Shown piece after piece: positions 1 through 7,128 of a stretch of 32,530 nucleotides of DNA. The notes beneath the pieces are model-generated. The model searched no databases. It was not told where the DNA came from and was given only the letters and a program-made list of their open reading frames with translations. Within the stretch, counting starts at the first letter, position 1, and every line of letters begins with the position of its first letter. Source of the DNA: JAADCS01 sp964473735 (GTDB taxonomy: Bacteria; Hydrothermota; Hydrothermia; LBFQ01); the NCBI GenBank assembly GCA_964473735.1, contig CAYYQD010000014.1, positions 1-32,530 of the forward strand, in the 5' to 3' direction. Position numbers and translations under genes: made by a program.

Positions 1-158
1 CTCAAGGTGGAGGAGTTCCTGTCGTTCATGTACATCGTGAGGAGGTCTATAAGGGCGGCCATGAGGTTATGCTTGGATTTACCTAAGAGGTATTCGTTTA
101 GATACCTGTCGGACTTCGTAGCGTAGATCTTCACTATCTCCGCCACCTCCCTGTTCAT
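1..158 (-). CDS. Partial hypothetical protein (5' end only)
   Basis: Only the first 52 codons lie in the window; the gene continues past the left edge. The protein begins MNREVAEIVKIYATKSD and includes LMAALIDLLTMYMNDRN, a helical, mixed-charge sequence with no motif I recognise. I chose the ATG at 158 because its frame stays open to the edge, whereas the ATG at 162 opens a frame that stops after 27 codons. A run of Gs about 5 nt upstream can serve as ribosome binding site. It lies 21 nt after the tRNA in the same direction and probably shares its transcript. No function is assigned. Confidence 0.55.
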   Translation of the reverse strand, partial: MNREVAEIVKIYATKSDRYLNEYLLGKSKHNLMAALIDLLTMYMNDRNSSTL

Positions 159-179
159 TCATCCCCCCCTTCTAAAAAA

Positions 180-252
180 TGGGGCCGGCAGGACTCGAAC
201 CTGCAACCCACGGATTATGAGTCCGCTGCTCTGCCTATTGAGCTACGGCCCC
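180..252 (-). tRNA. tRNA with CAT anticodon (Met or Ile2)
   Basis: This is a complete cloverleaf on the minus strand: acceptor GGGGCCG/CGGCCCC, discriminator A (complement of 180), D arm, anticodon stem GCGGA/TCCGT, loop CTCATAA and a TTCGAGT T-loop. The anticodon CAT is at 217-219. CCA is not encoded. A second CAT tRNA at 25448 looks more like elongator tRNA-Met, so this one could be the lysidine-modified tRNA-Ile2. The sequence alone does not settle the identity. Confidence 0.93.
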
Positions 253-263
253 TTGAGGCGTAT

Positions 264-292
264 ATTATATAGTGGAAGTGGAAGGGGTGTAA
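264..292 (-). promoter_or_regulatory. Promoter of the CAT-anticodon tRNA
   Basis: On the minus strand a TTACAC box (287-292) and a perfect TATAAT (264-269) are 17 bp apart. The -10 ends 11 nt before the tRNA 5' end. This is the best sigma70-type promoter in the window. Confidence 0.75.
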
Positions 293-293
293 T

Positions 294-593
294 CTATCCG
301 CGGCGCTTACGGGATGCGAATAGACCCAATACCTTGCTCGCAACCGTAAGTATGGAGAAGCCCTGAACCATCCTCTCTATAGGGGTAAGGGTGCTGTCTA
401 TTCTCTCCGTGAGACGGTTTATCTTCTTAAAGGTCTCCTCGGCGTCGTCCGCGATCCTCTCCATGGAGAGTAGCATCCTGTCAAGTGTGAAAGATATGCG
501 TATTACCAGATACCACACCGCCCCCGCTATCGCTATGAGAGAAACGGAGGCGGATATCATTAGAATCGCCGTCAGAACCTCCATGTTTGGCAA
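294..593 (-). CDS. DUF948-like single-pass membrane protein
   Basis: A 99-residue protein. Residues about 5-33 form one hydrophobic membrane helix (AILMISASVSLIAIAGAVWY). An amphipathic, coiled-coil-like stretch follows (LDRMLLSMERIADDAEETF and then INRLTERIDSTLTPIERM), and the tail is basic (SRKRRG). This layout matches DUF948 proteins, whose function is unknown. The start is a TTG at 593, with GAGGAG about 11 nt upstream inside the end of dnaJ; an ATG at 584 is an alternative without a clear Shine-Dalgarno site. It starts 2 nt after the dnaJ stop codon, so the two are probably cotranscribed. The family assignment rests on architecture and length. Confidence 0.7.
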   Translation of the reverse strand: MPNMEVLTAILMISASVSLIAIAGAVWYLVIRISFTLDRMLLSMERIADDAEETFKKINRLTERIDSTLTPIERMVQGFSILTVASKVLGLFASRKRRG

Positions 594-595
594 TT

Positions 596-1705
596 CTACG
601 GCCGCTCCTCAATCTCAAGCAGCCTCTCGTACAGTTTCCTCTGCTCCTTACTAACCCTGGTGGGTACCTTTATGCGGGCCTTTATAAGAAGGTCCCCACC
701 TCTTCCGCCTTTGGGGTCGGGTATCCCCCTGCCTTTAAGCCGGGCGAAGACCTCACCGTGCTGTACCCCCTGCGGTACCCTGACCTTTACCCTATCACCC
801 TGTGGAGCCGTTATCTCAACCTCCCCACCCAGAACCGCCCTCGCGGGGCTTATATCCACCGTGAGGACGATGTCCCTACCGCTCCTCTCGTACTTAGGAT
901 CGGGCCTTTCGTTGACGTGTATGACCAGCCTACCGGTTCCGGTCCTCCCTACGTGTCCGGCGTTCCTGTATATGACCTTCTGACCGGGTATCACTCCGGC
1001 CGGTATGCTTACCTCCCTCTCAACCTCCTTAACTTCGTATCCGTAGCCCCCACAAACCGGGCATGTCTCCCCACTTACCCCTGTACCACCGCAGTTCGGA
1101 CAGGGCCTCTCAACCACCATAACGCCGAAGAAACTCCTCTGATGTTGCCTCACTCTGCCGGTTCCACCGCACACCTGACAGGTCCTGGGGTTGAGTATTC
1201 CCTCGCCACCACACCTGTGGCACAGGACCTTCCGTCGGTATCGTATGCGACGGCTTGTTCCCTTCACCATCTCCGGCACGGATAGGCTAACCTCAACGTG
1301 CACGTCCAGATCCTCCTCGCTGGCCCTCTCCCTACCCCTCCTACCACCGAACATCTCACCGAATATGTCCTCAAAACCGAACCCGCCGAACTTCCCACCG
1401 AATATACGCTCCAGTATCTCGTCCAGACTCATCCCGTAGAAGTCGTACGCCGCTCCACCCCCCGGCACACCCCCCTCCGGATCCATACCCATGTCGTACA
1501 GCCTCCTCTTTTCGGGGTCGGATAGGACGGAGTAGGCTTCGCTTATCTCTTTGAACCTCCTCTCGGCCTCCTCCTTCTTCTCCGGCGGCACCCTGTCCGG
1601 ATGCCACTTCATCGCCAGTCTGGCGAAGGCGGCGTCTATCTGCTCTTTGGTAGCGTCCCGGGGAACGCCCAGGATCTCGTAGTAGTCCTTCTTCGTACCT
1701 CTCAC
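596..1705 (-). CDS. dnaJ: Chaperone DnaJ (Hsp40)
   Basis: A 369-residue class I J-protein, the co-chaperone that stimulates DnaK ATP hydrolysis and delivers unfolded substrates in the cytoplasm. The J domain occupies about residues 6-72, with the HPD motif at 35-37. A Gly/Phe-rich linker follows (GGKFGGFGFEDIFGEMFGG). The zinc domain has all four CxxCxGxG repeats, beginning CHRCGGEG, CQVCGGTG, CPNCGGTG and CPVCGGYG. The C-terminal substrate-binding domains are complete. The start is the GTG at 1705; the J domain begins immediately and no upstream start fits. There is no Shine-Dalgarno site, but a TAAAAT -10 lies 9 nt upstream, so the mRNA is probably leaderless. Neither dnaK nor grpE is adjacent in the window. 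Confidence 0.97.
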   Translation of the reverse strand: MRGTKKDYYEILGVPRDATKEQIDAAFARLAMKWHPDRVPPEKKEEAERRFKEISEAYSVLSDPEKRRLYDMGMDPEGGVPGGGAAYDFYGMSLDEILERIFGGKFGGFGFEDIFGEMFGGRRGRERASEEDLDVHVEVSLSVPEMVKGTSRRIRYRRKVLCHRCGGEGILNPRTCQVCGGTGRVRQHQRSFFGVMVVERPCPNCGGTGVSGETCPVCGGYGYEVKEVEREVSIPAGVIPGQKVIYRNAGHVGRTGTGRLVIHVNERPDPKYERSGRDIVLTVDISPARAVLGGEVEITAPQGDRVKVRVPQGVQHGEVFARLKGRGIPDPKGGRGGDLLIKARIKVPTRVSKEQRKLYERLLEIEERP

Positions 1706-1714
1706 GGGGTGCTA

Positions 1715-1720
1715 ATTTTA
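1715..1720 (-). promoter_or_regulatory. -10 element of dnaJ (leaderless type)
   Basis: TAAAAT on the minus strand, ending 9 nt before the dnaJ GTG. No convincing -35 box is visible. Confidence 0.5.
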
Positions 1721-1774
1721 AAGTCGTATTTTAACCCTACTTCGGCGACGGAATTTTTCACCCCTTGACCTCTT

Positions 1775-3247
1775 CTAACGCTTGACTACCTTCCTCACCC
1801 TCCCCTTATCCACGATGAAGTATATTCCCCTCTTGTAGGCCCCGCTTACGCGCCTGCCGTCGGGGGTGTATATGGAGACCGGGCCGGATCGTGAGCCGCG
1901 TTCCTCGTAGGTGCTGAGGCCTCCCTCCCCTCCAAGAGGACAGGATCCCGAGGAGGCATCTATGACGGCAACGTTGTACGGATTCCGCCCGACCTCTACT
2001 ATCTCAACGCACCCGTCCCCATCCACGTCCGCGACGGCGCTGTTCTCTGCCCATATAGTCGTATCGGCCCAGAGAAGGTTACCCGACGAGGATAGGACGT
2101 AAACCGGTGTCTCCTCACCGTTTATGACCACCTCGTATCCGGGTGATGGGTCTATATCCACCACGACCGGCCCTACACCACTTCCCTGAAACCTTCCAGC
2201 GAGAACCGCTTCCCATTTCAAAGCTCCGTCGGGTCCGTTGAAGGCTCTGACAAAGTTATTGTAAGGTACCCGGGAGGAACCTGTTATAACTTCCACGGTG
2301 CCATCGCCGTCTATGTCGTAAATGGCCGGGTAGGTCCTGGCTCTACCACCTACGTTCGCCCTCCAGAGGAAGGACCCGTCCTCCCCGTTAAAGGCATAGA
2401 CGTACCAGTCCTCGTTGGTAGCCACCACTTCCATCTTACCGTCTCCATCTATATCATACACCGCCACGTAATGGAAGTAATCCGTTATGGGGGCGGTAGT
2501 GGTGTCTGCAATCCATAGGAGGGTACCCGTAGCGCCGTCGTAGGCCCAGAGCTTCTCGTTTCCACCTACAACCACGTCCATATCCCTGTCCCCATCCACA
2601 TCGGCAAGGGCAGGAGGCGTATATACACGTATGTTTTTTGACCAGAGGAGACTAAGGTCCTCACCGTTGAAAACGTCCAGAACACTGTTGTTAGACGTGA
2701 CGACGATCTCGGGTTTCCCATCCCCATCAACGTCTCCCACACCTTCGGAGTAGGGCACATCTCCACCTATCCAGAGGCGAGTATAACTTCCGGTAACCCC
2801 GTTTATTATATAAAGGTATCCGTCGTAATTGCCCGCCAGTACCTCAAGGGTGTCGTCCCCGTCAACGTCGGCTATCGTGGGTGTCCCCCAAAAGTAGTGG
2901 TACTCTGGCCCGTAGTTCGGCACACTCCAGATAGTATCTCCGGTTATGGCGTTGAGAGCGTAGAGGCGGTTGTTGGGAGAGGCGTTCGCGTACTCGGATA
3001 CGACTATCTCCATCTGGCCGTCGTTGTTGATATCACCCACCACGGGCTCAACGCTCACATCAATGCCGTCGGGGAGTACTCTGGACCAGAGCACGTGGCG
3101 TCCGGACGACATGTTGCCCTTCCCCATCTGAACGGCGCTCCTGATAAGGCTCCCCGCCACACTTTGCCACGAGTAATAGGAATATCTGTAGGGAGGGGTA
3201 CAGTACGTCATGAAACCGCAGAGCGCTCCAAGCAGGAACATCTCCAT
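1775..3247 (-). CDS. Secreted FG-GAP/VCBS beta-propeller protein with T9SS-like C-terminal tail
   Basis: About 490 residues with eight calcium-binding-type repeats, including DINNDGQMEIVVS, DVDGDDTLEVLAGN, DVDGDGKPEIVV, DVDGDRDMDVVVGG, DIDGDGKMEVVATN and DVDGDGCVEIVEVG. These are spaced as in an integrin-like beta-propeller, so a surface or secreted binding role is likely. The last 40 residues (VSIYTPDGRRVSG, KRGIYFIVDKGRVRKVVKR) resemble the type A sorting domain of type IX secretion substrates, which points to export across the outer membrane. I prefer the ATG at 3247 over upstream starts. It gives a hydrophobic N-terminus (MEMFLLGALCGFM) and has a TAAATA -10 eight nt upstream. The ligand cannot be told from sequence. 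Confidence 0.8.
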   Translation of the reverse strand: MEMFLLGALCGFMTYCTPPYRYSYYSWQSVAGSLIRSAVQMGKGNMSSGRHVLWSRVLPDGIDVSVEPVVGDINNDGQMEIVVSEYANASPNNRLYALNAITGDTIWSVPNYGPEYHYFWGTPTIADVDGDDTLEVLAGNYDGYLYIINGVTGSYTRLWIGGDVPYSEGVGDVDGDGKPEIVVTSNNSVLDVFNGEDLSLLWSKNIRVYTPPALADVDGDRDMDVVVGGNEKLWAYDGATGTLLWIADTTTAPITDYFHYVAVYDIDGDGKMEVVATNEDWYVYAFNGEDGSFLWRANVGGRARTYPAIYDIDGDGTVEVITGSSRVPYNNFVRAFNGPDGALKWEAVLAGRFQGSGVGPVVVDIDPSPGYEVVINGEETPVYVLSSSGNLLWADTTIWAENSAVADVDGDGCVEIVEVGRNPYNVAVIDASSGSCPLGGEGGLSTYEERGSRSGPVSIYTPDGRRVSGAYKRGIYFIVDKGRVRKVVKR

Positions 3248-3255
3248 AGCCTTTG

Positions 3256-3261
3256 TATTTA
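3256..3261 (-). promoter_or_regulatory. -10-like element of the FG-GAP gene
   Basis: TAAATA on the minus strand, 8 nt before the ATG at 3247. It lacks the final T of the -10 consensus, so it is weaker than the others in this window. Confidence 0.35.
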
Positions 3262-3427
3262 AGGCGGAGCCGTGAGGAAGTGTTTTATAATGCAGTGATA
3301 TACCGTTACGCAAAAATGAGGAGTTGGGTGTCGTCTAACCGTCTGTGGGAGACGATAGAGTCTGATGGGTATATTACCGTTAAACCTTCTCTGTACACCT
3401 GTACGGCACGAATTCGGGTATCCGCGG

Positions 3428-3460
3428 GGGTACCACTCTGGGCATAAAATCTGCAAAAGT
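3428..3460 (+). repeat. Dispersed palindromic repeat, copy 1
   Basis: Matches the consensus GGTACCAYTYTGGGYAYA followed by an A-rich AACTGC-like tail. Copies also occur at 3670-3702 and 21438-21470 on plus, and at 11335-11367 on minus. The core can form a small hairpin, GTACC/GGTAC, around a 6-nt loop; this copy has a mismatch in the stem (GGCAT). Confidence 0.7.
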
Positions 3461-3631
3461 AGGGCCGATATAAGATCAAATGTTCCTTGGCCTTCGGGGG
3501 AGTTGTTGTCGTTTAAGCGAATAAGACACGGACCTTACGGTTCCGAGTCTAACGTGTGGATCAGCCAATCCGACGTGTCGTCCATGACAACGACGTCTGA
3601 ATAGAAATGCGTGGGCCATCAAACGGCACCG

Positions 3632-3648
3632 TACCCTTGGGAAGGGTA
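3632..3648. repeat. Perfect hairpin in non-coding DNA
   Basis: Inverted repeat TACCCTT / AAGGGTA, 7 bp with a GGG loop. No T-tract follows, so it is not a standard terminator. Confidence 0.5.
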
Positions 3649-3669
3649 AAGACTCACCGGCAGAACGAG

Positions 3670-3702
3670 GGGTACCACTCTGGGTATAAAACTGGCAGGA
3701 GC
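3670..3702 (+). repeat. Dispersed palindromic repeat, copy 2
   Basis: Shares the first 15 bases of its core with copy 1, 242 bp away in the same orientation. The stem is GTACC/GGTAT, which preserves pairing through a G-U wobble. It is followed by GATACCG, which also follows copy 4 at the same distance. Confidence 0.7.
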
Positions 3703-3775
3703 GATACCGGGTCCGGACATCTCCAATACGGGAGGCTAAACGATGGGCGTGTCAAGTTGTCGTACGGTCTCCGGA

Positions 3776-3796
3776 GGTAAGGCCTGCCACCTTACC
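3776..3796. repeat. Perfect hairpin upstream of tuf
   Basis: Inverted repeat GGTAAGG / CCTTACC, 7 bp with a 7-nt loop, about 215 bp before the tuf start. Role unknown. Confidence 0.45.
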
Positions 3797-3936
3797 CCGT
3801 AGGTAGTTGATGCCACCCGATTCAAAGCCCCATCCGGTGATACAGTCGCATTGGCATCTCAACCGAAGGAAGGGTACGAACAACGTTCCGACTCTCCCTT
3901 AGAATACGCACTCCAAACCCGGGGGGTTTGGGTACG

Positions 3937-3963
3937 TTGCGGCCTGTGGTACGGCCGTATAAT
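3937..3963 (+). promoter_or_regulatory. Promoter of the tuf-ribosomal protein operon
   Basis: A perfect TATAAT at 3958-3963 is preceded by TTGCGG at 3937-3942, with a short 15-bp spacing. The predicted mRNA leader is about 40 nt and contains a strong AGGAGGT Shine-Dalgarno site 8 nt before the tuf ATG. This leader differs from the leaderless arrangement of most other first genes here. Confidence 0.6.
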
Positions 3964-4009
3964 TGCAGGTCGCTTTTTTATAAAGGGGAAAAAAAGGAGG
4001 TAAAGAGCG

Positions 4010-5230
4010 ATGGCTAAGCCCAAGTTTGAGCGTACGAAGCCCCACAAGAACGTGGGTACCATCGGTCACATTGACCATGGTAAGACGACGCTGACGGCCG
4101 CCATAACGGCCGTGCTGGCGCAGAAGGGACAGGCGGAGTTCAAGTCCTACGACGAGGTAGCCAAGGCCGACGCCAAGATCGCCCGTAAGGACGAGACCAA
4201 GATCCTGACGATCAACGTGGCCCACGTTGAGTACGAGTCCGACAAGTATCACTACGCCCACATAGACTGCCCCGGCCACGCCGACTACATCAAGAACATG
4301 ATCACCGGTGCCGCCCAGATGGACGGCGCTATCCTGGTGGTCTCCGCCGTGGACTCCGTGATGCCCCAGACCCGCGAGCACGTGCTTCTGGCCCGTCAGG
4401 TCGGTGTCCCGGCCATAGTCGTCTTCATAAACAAGGTGGACTTGGTGGATGACCCCGACCTTCTGGAGCTGGTGGAGATGGAGGTCAGGGACCTACTCAA
4501 CGAGTACGGGTTCCCCGGTGATGAGGTACCCGTGATAAAGGGATCCGCCCTCAAGGCCCTGCAGAATCCTTCCGACTTTGACGACGAAATAGGCGCTGGC
4601 GCCATACTGAAGCTCGTGGAGGCCCTTGACGAGTACATCCCCGAGCCCAAGAGGGAGATAGACAAGCCCTTCCTCATGGCCATAGAGGACGTATTCTCCA
4701 TCACCGGGCGCGGTACGGTCGTGACCGGTAGGGTGGAGCGCGGTGTCCTGCGTCCCGGGGACGAGGTTGAGATCGTAGGTTTCAGGGACAGGCCCCTCAA
4801 GACCGTCGTCACGTCCATAGAGATGTTCCGTCGTATCCTTGACGAGGCCATTCCCGGCGACAACATCGGTGCTCTCCTGCGTGGTATAGGAAAGGACGAG
4901 GTGGAGAGGGGTATGGTGTTGGCCAAACCCGGCTCCATACAGGCCCACAAGAAGTTCAGGGCGGAGGTGTATATCCTTAAGAAGGAAGAGGGTGGCCGCT
5001 CTACGCCCTTCTTTGACGGTTACAGACCCCAGTTCTACTTCCGTACCACCGACGTGACCGGTACCATCAGGTTCGCCGACCCCGATCGTAAGATGGCCAT
5101 GCCCGGCGACAACGTCACCATGGACGTGGAGCTCATCTACCCCGTGGCTATAGAGAAGGGACTCAGGTTCGCCATCCGTGAGGGTGGCCGTACGGTGGGC
5201 GCCGGGGTGATCACCGAGATCCTTGAGTGA
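4010..5230 (+). CDS. tuf: Elongation factor Tu
   Basis: A 406-residue GTPase that carries aminoacyl-tRNA to the ribosome. The G1 motif GHIDHGKT is at 19-26, DCPGH at 86-90 and NKVD at 141-144; the two beta-barrel domains follow and the length is normal. The switch I region is odd: the near-universal RGITI is replaced around residues 63-68 by TKILTI, keeping the Thr that coordinates Mg but not the Arg-Gly, and the loop is a few residues longer than in E. coli. The start has a strong AGGAGGT site. The gene opens the operon, and its TGA overlaps the rpsJ ATG by one base. No fusA, rpsG or rpsL is upstream, unlike the usual str operon. Confidence 0.98.
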   Translation: MAKPKFERTKPHKNVGTIGHIDHGKTTLTAAITAVLAQKGQAEFKSYDEVAKADAKIARKDETKILTINVAHVEYESDKYHYAHIDCPGHADYIKNMITGAAQMDGAILVVSAVDSVMPQTREHVLLARQVGVPAIVVFINKVDLVDDPDLLELVEMEVRDLLNEYGFPGDEVPVIKGSALKALQNPSDFDDEIGAGAILKLVEALDEYIPEPKREIDKPFLMAIEDVFSITGRGTVVTGRVERGVLRPGDEVEIVGFRDRPLKTVVTSIEMFRRILDEAIPGDNIGALLRGIGKDEVERGMVLAKPGSIQAHKKFRAEVYILKKEEGGRSTPFFDGYRPQFYFRTTDVTGTIRFADPDRKMAMPGDNVTMDVELIYPVAIEKGLRFAIREGGRTVGAGVITEILE

Positions 5231-5541
5231 TGGACAAGATCCGCCTGAAGCTCAAGAGCTTTGACCCGGCCGTCCTTGACAGGACGGCCCGGGAGATCGT
5301 TTTTACGGCTAAAGCCACCGGTGCTAAGGTGGCTGGACCCATCCCCCTTCCGACCAAGAAGTCCCTGTTCGCCGTGATACGAGGGCCGCACATAGACAAG
5401 AGAGGGCAGGAGCATTTCTGGCTGAAGAAACACGCCCGTCTCATAGAGATAAGGGACGCCACCCCGGAGACGATAGAGAAGATCTCGCAGATAGACCTGC
5501 CTCCGGGTGTGGATATAAAGGTAAAGATAATCACGGAGTAG
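5230..5541 (+). CDS. rpsJ: Small ribosomal subunit protein uS10
   Basis: A 103-residue S10, a 30S head protein that in other bacteria also takes part in transcription antitermination as NusE. It begins MDKIRLKLKSFDPAVLD, and the typical KKHARLIEIRDATPETIEKI is present. The ATG at 5230 shares its A with the tuf stop (TGATG), which favours it over the GTG at 5227. It is translationally coupled to tuf. Confidence 0.97.
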   Translation: MDKIRLKLKSFDPAVLDRTAREIVFTAKATGAKVAGPIPLPTKKSLFAVIRGPHIDKRGQEHFWLKKHARLIEIRDATPETIEKISQIDLPPGVDIKVKIITE

Positions 5542-5545
5542 AGCC

Positions 5546-6214
5546 ATGCTCAAGCTGATAGCCAAAAAGGTGGGGATGACTCAGGTGTATGTGAAGCCGG
5601 AACACGAGCCCTTCGGTATCCCCGTACCCGTCACCGTCCTTCAGGTGCCCGAGAACGTTGTGGTGGGACACAGGACGGCGGAGAAGGACGGGTACAACGC
5701 CGTTATCGTGGGCTACGAGTTCAAACCACCTCACAAGGTAAAAAAACCCGTACTTGGGTTCGTGAAGGGGGCGCTGGGCGAAAGGGAAAGGTACCCTACC
5801 AAGTTCTACGAGTTCAAAACAAATGAGCTGGACAAGTACCCGGTGGGCTCCTCCCTGGGAGTCTCCCTATTTGATGGGATAGAGGTGGTGGATGTACAGG
5901 GGAAGACCAAAGGGAGGGGCTTCACGGGGGGAATGAAGAGGTGGGACTTCTCGGGAGGCCCAGCCGCCCACGGATCCAAGTTTCACAGGAGACCGGGGTC
6001 TATAGGTCAGCACACCTACCCCGGTAGGGTGTGGAAAGGTAAGAAGATGGCCGGTCATTACGGGAACGAGACCGTTACCGTTCTCAACCTCAAACTCGTG
6101 CGCGTGTACCCCGACGACAACCTCCTCCTGGTCAAGGGCGGTGTTCCGGGACACAGGGGCGCCTACGTCTTCGTGAGGCCGGCCGTTTACAAGTACGGAG
6201 GTGATAAGCGATGA
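5546..6214 (+). CDS. rplC: Large ribosomal subunit protein uL3
   Basis: A 222-residue L3, a core 50S assembly protein near the peptidyl-transferase centre. The family signature is clear: GMTQVY near the N-terminus, then GRGFTGGMKRW, HGSKFHRRPGSIGQ and GKKMAGHYGNETVTV. The Gln in GSIGQ corresponds to the residue methylated in E. coli L3. A GGAG site precedes the ATG, 4 nt after rpsJ. The end overlaps rplD by 4 nt. Confidence 0.97.
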   Translation: MLKLIAKKVGMTQVYVKPEHEPFGIPVPVTVLQVPENVVVGHRTAEKDGYNAVIVGYEFKPPHKVKKPVLGFVKGALGERERYPTKFYEFKTNELDKYPVGSSLGVSLFDGIEVVDVQGKTKGRGFTGGMKRWDFSGGPAAHGSKFHRRPGSIGQHTYPGRVWKGKKMAGHYGNETVTVLNLKLVRVYPDDNLLLVKGGVPGHRGAYVFVRPAVYKYGGDKR

Positions 6215-6834
6215 AGGCCCCTATATACAGCATAACCGGTGAGAAGAAGGGCGAGCGGGACCTCCCCGAGGACTTTTTCGGGATAAAACCCAACGGCCAT
6301 CTCCTATGGGAGGCGGTGAGGGTTTACCTGTACAACCAGAGGCAGGGGACCCACCACGCCAAAACGCGCGGTGAGGTGAAAGGCTCCCGCAGGAAGATAT
6401 GGCCACAGAAACACATGGGTAGAGCCAGACACGGTGACAGGTACGCCCCCATATTCGTGGGAGGAGGGAAAGCCCACGGTCCGAGGCCCAGAGAGTACTA
6501 CATAAAGATGCCCAAGAAGGCAAGGAGACTCGCCCTTCGCATGGCCTTGGCCGACAGGGCTCAGAACGAACGGCTCCTTCTCCTTGAGAGCATGGATCTG
6601 GATCAACCCAAGACCAAGACGGTGTATAACTTCCTCAAGAGCGTCGGCCTCGCTGGAAAGAACGTCCTATTCGTGCCCAGGGACTACAACCGTACCTTCT
6701 ACCTCTCCGCCCGCAACATTCCCGACGTTGAGGTCCTCCACGCGGATCAGCTCAACACCTACTACGTCCTGTGGTCGGATTACGTCGTCGCCGAGGATGG
6801 GGCGATAGAGAAGCTAAAGGAGAGGTTGTTATGA
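6211..6834 (+). CDS. rplD: Large ribosomal subunit protein uL4
   Basis: A 207-residue L4, which binds 23S rRNA and lines the exit tunnel; in E. coli it also represses the S10 operon. The conserved tunnel-loop stretch is present (GTHHAKTRGEVKGSRRKIW, QKHMGRARHGD), as is the C-terminal NVLFVPRDYN...ARNIPDVEV region. It starts with an ATGA overlap on rplC and ends with an ATGA overlap on rplW. Whether it regulates this rearranged operon cannot be told; no L4-binding leader is recognisable in the roughly 40-nt leader. Confidence 0.97.
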   Translation: MKAPIYSITGEKKGERDLPEDFFGIKPNGHLLWEAVRVYLYNQRQGTHHAKTRGEVKGSRRKIWPQKHMGRARHGDRYAPIFVGGGKAHGPRPREYYIKMPKKARRLALRMALADRAQNERLLLLESMDLDQPKTKTVYNFLKSVGLAGKNVLFVPRDYNRTFYLSARNIPDVEVLHADQLNTYYVLWSDYVVAEDGAIEKLKERLL

Positions 6835-7127
6835 AGCTCTCTTACGAGGAGGTCCTTATAAAACCGGTCCTTACGGAGAAGGCGCTGGACTTGAAGGACA
6901 AGTACAACAAATACACTTTCATAGTGCATCCTGACGCCAACAAGCACCAGATAAAAGAGGCGGTTGAGAAGATTTTCGGTGTAAAAGTCGTGAAGGTTAA
7001 CACCATGAACTACAAGCCCAAACCCCGCAGAGACCTCCGTCGCCGCCGCATCGTGGGACGTACCAGAAGGTACAAGAAGGCCGTCGTAACTCTGGCCGAG
7101 GGCCACAGCATAGACCTGGGGGTGTAA
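6831..7127 (+). CDS. rplW: Large ribosomal subunit protein uL23
   Basis: A 98-residue L23, a protein at the exit-tunnel mouth that docks SRP and trigger factor. It begins MKLSYEEVLIKPVLTEKALD, with the family's IIKPVLTEK-type motif, and has FGVKVVKVNTMNYKPKPR. The frame is open further upstream, but the ATG at 6831 gives the usual length and overlaps the rplD stop as ATGA, so it is the real start. Confidence 0.96.
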   Translation: MKLSYEEVLIKPVLTEKALDLKDKYNKYTFIVHPDANKHQIKEAVEKIFGVKVVKVNTMNYKPKPRRDLRRRRIVGRTRRYKKAVVTLAEGHSIDLGV

Positions 7128-7128
7128 T

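Larger units (their letters stand above)
3262..4009. other. Long non-coding region between the FG-GAP gene and tuf
   Basis: About 750 bp with no credible gene; the open frames here are short, codon-random and have no recognisable motif. It contains two same-strand copies of a dispersed repeat (3428-3460, 3670-3702). It also has two perfect 7-bp hairpins: TACCCTT/AAGGGTA with a 3-nt loop at 3632-3648, and GGTAAGG/CCTTACC with a 7-nt loop at 3776-3796. The tuf promoter lies at its right end. I see no RNase P, tmRNA or SRP RNA hallmarks. It may hold an unrecognised structured RNA or decayed mobile DNA. Confidence 0.6.

Noticed and set aside
587..1285. Long plus-strand open frame (232 codons) antisense to dnaJ
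   Set aside because: It lies entirely opposite a clear dnaJ gene, has no motif, and its Pro/Leu/Tyr-rich translation is typical of an antisense shadow.
3248..3313. Upstream start for the FG-GAP protein at 3313
   Set aside because: It would put the hydrophobic leader 22 residues inside the protein and lies upstream of the putative -10.
3320..3930. RNase P RNA, tmRNA or SRP RNA in the gap before tuf
   Set aside because: A stretch near 3643-3660 faintly recalls the RNase P P10/P11 region, but the universally conserved blocks of all three RNAs are missing.
3899..4381. Minus-strand open frame overlapping the start of tuf
   Set aside because: Low-complexity Gly/Val/His shadow of EF-Tu that also runs over the tuf promoter.
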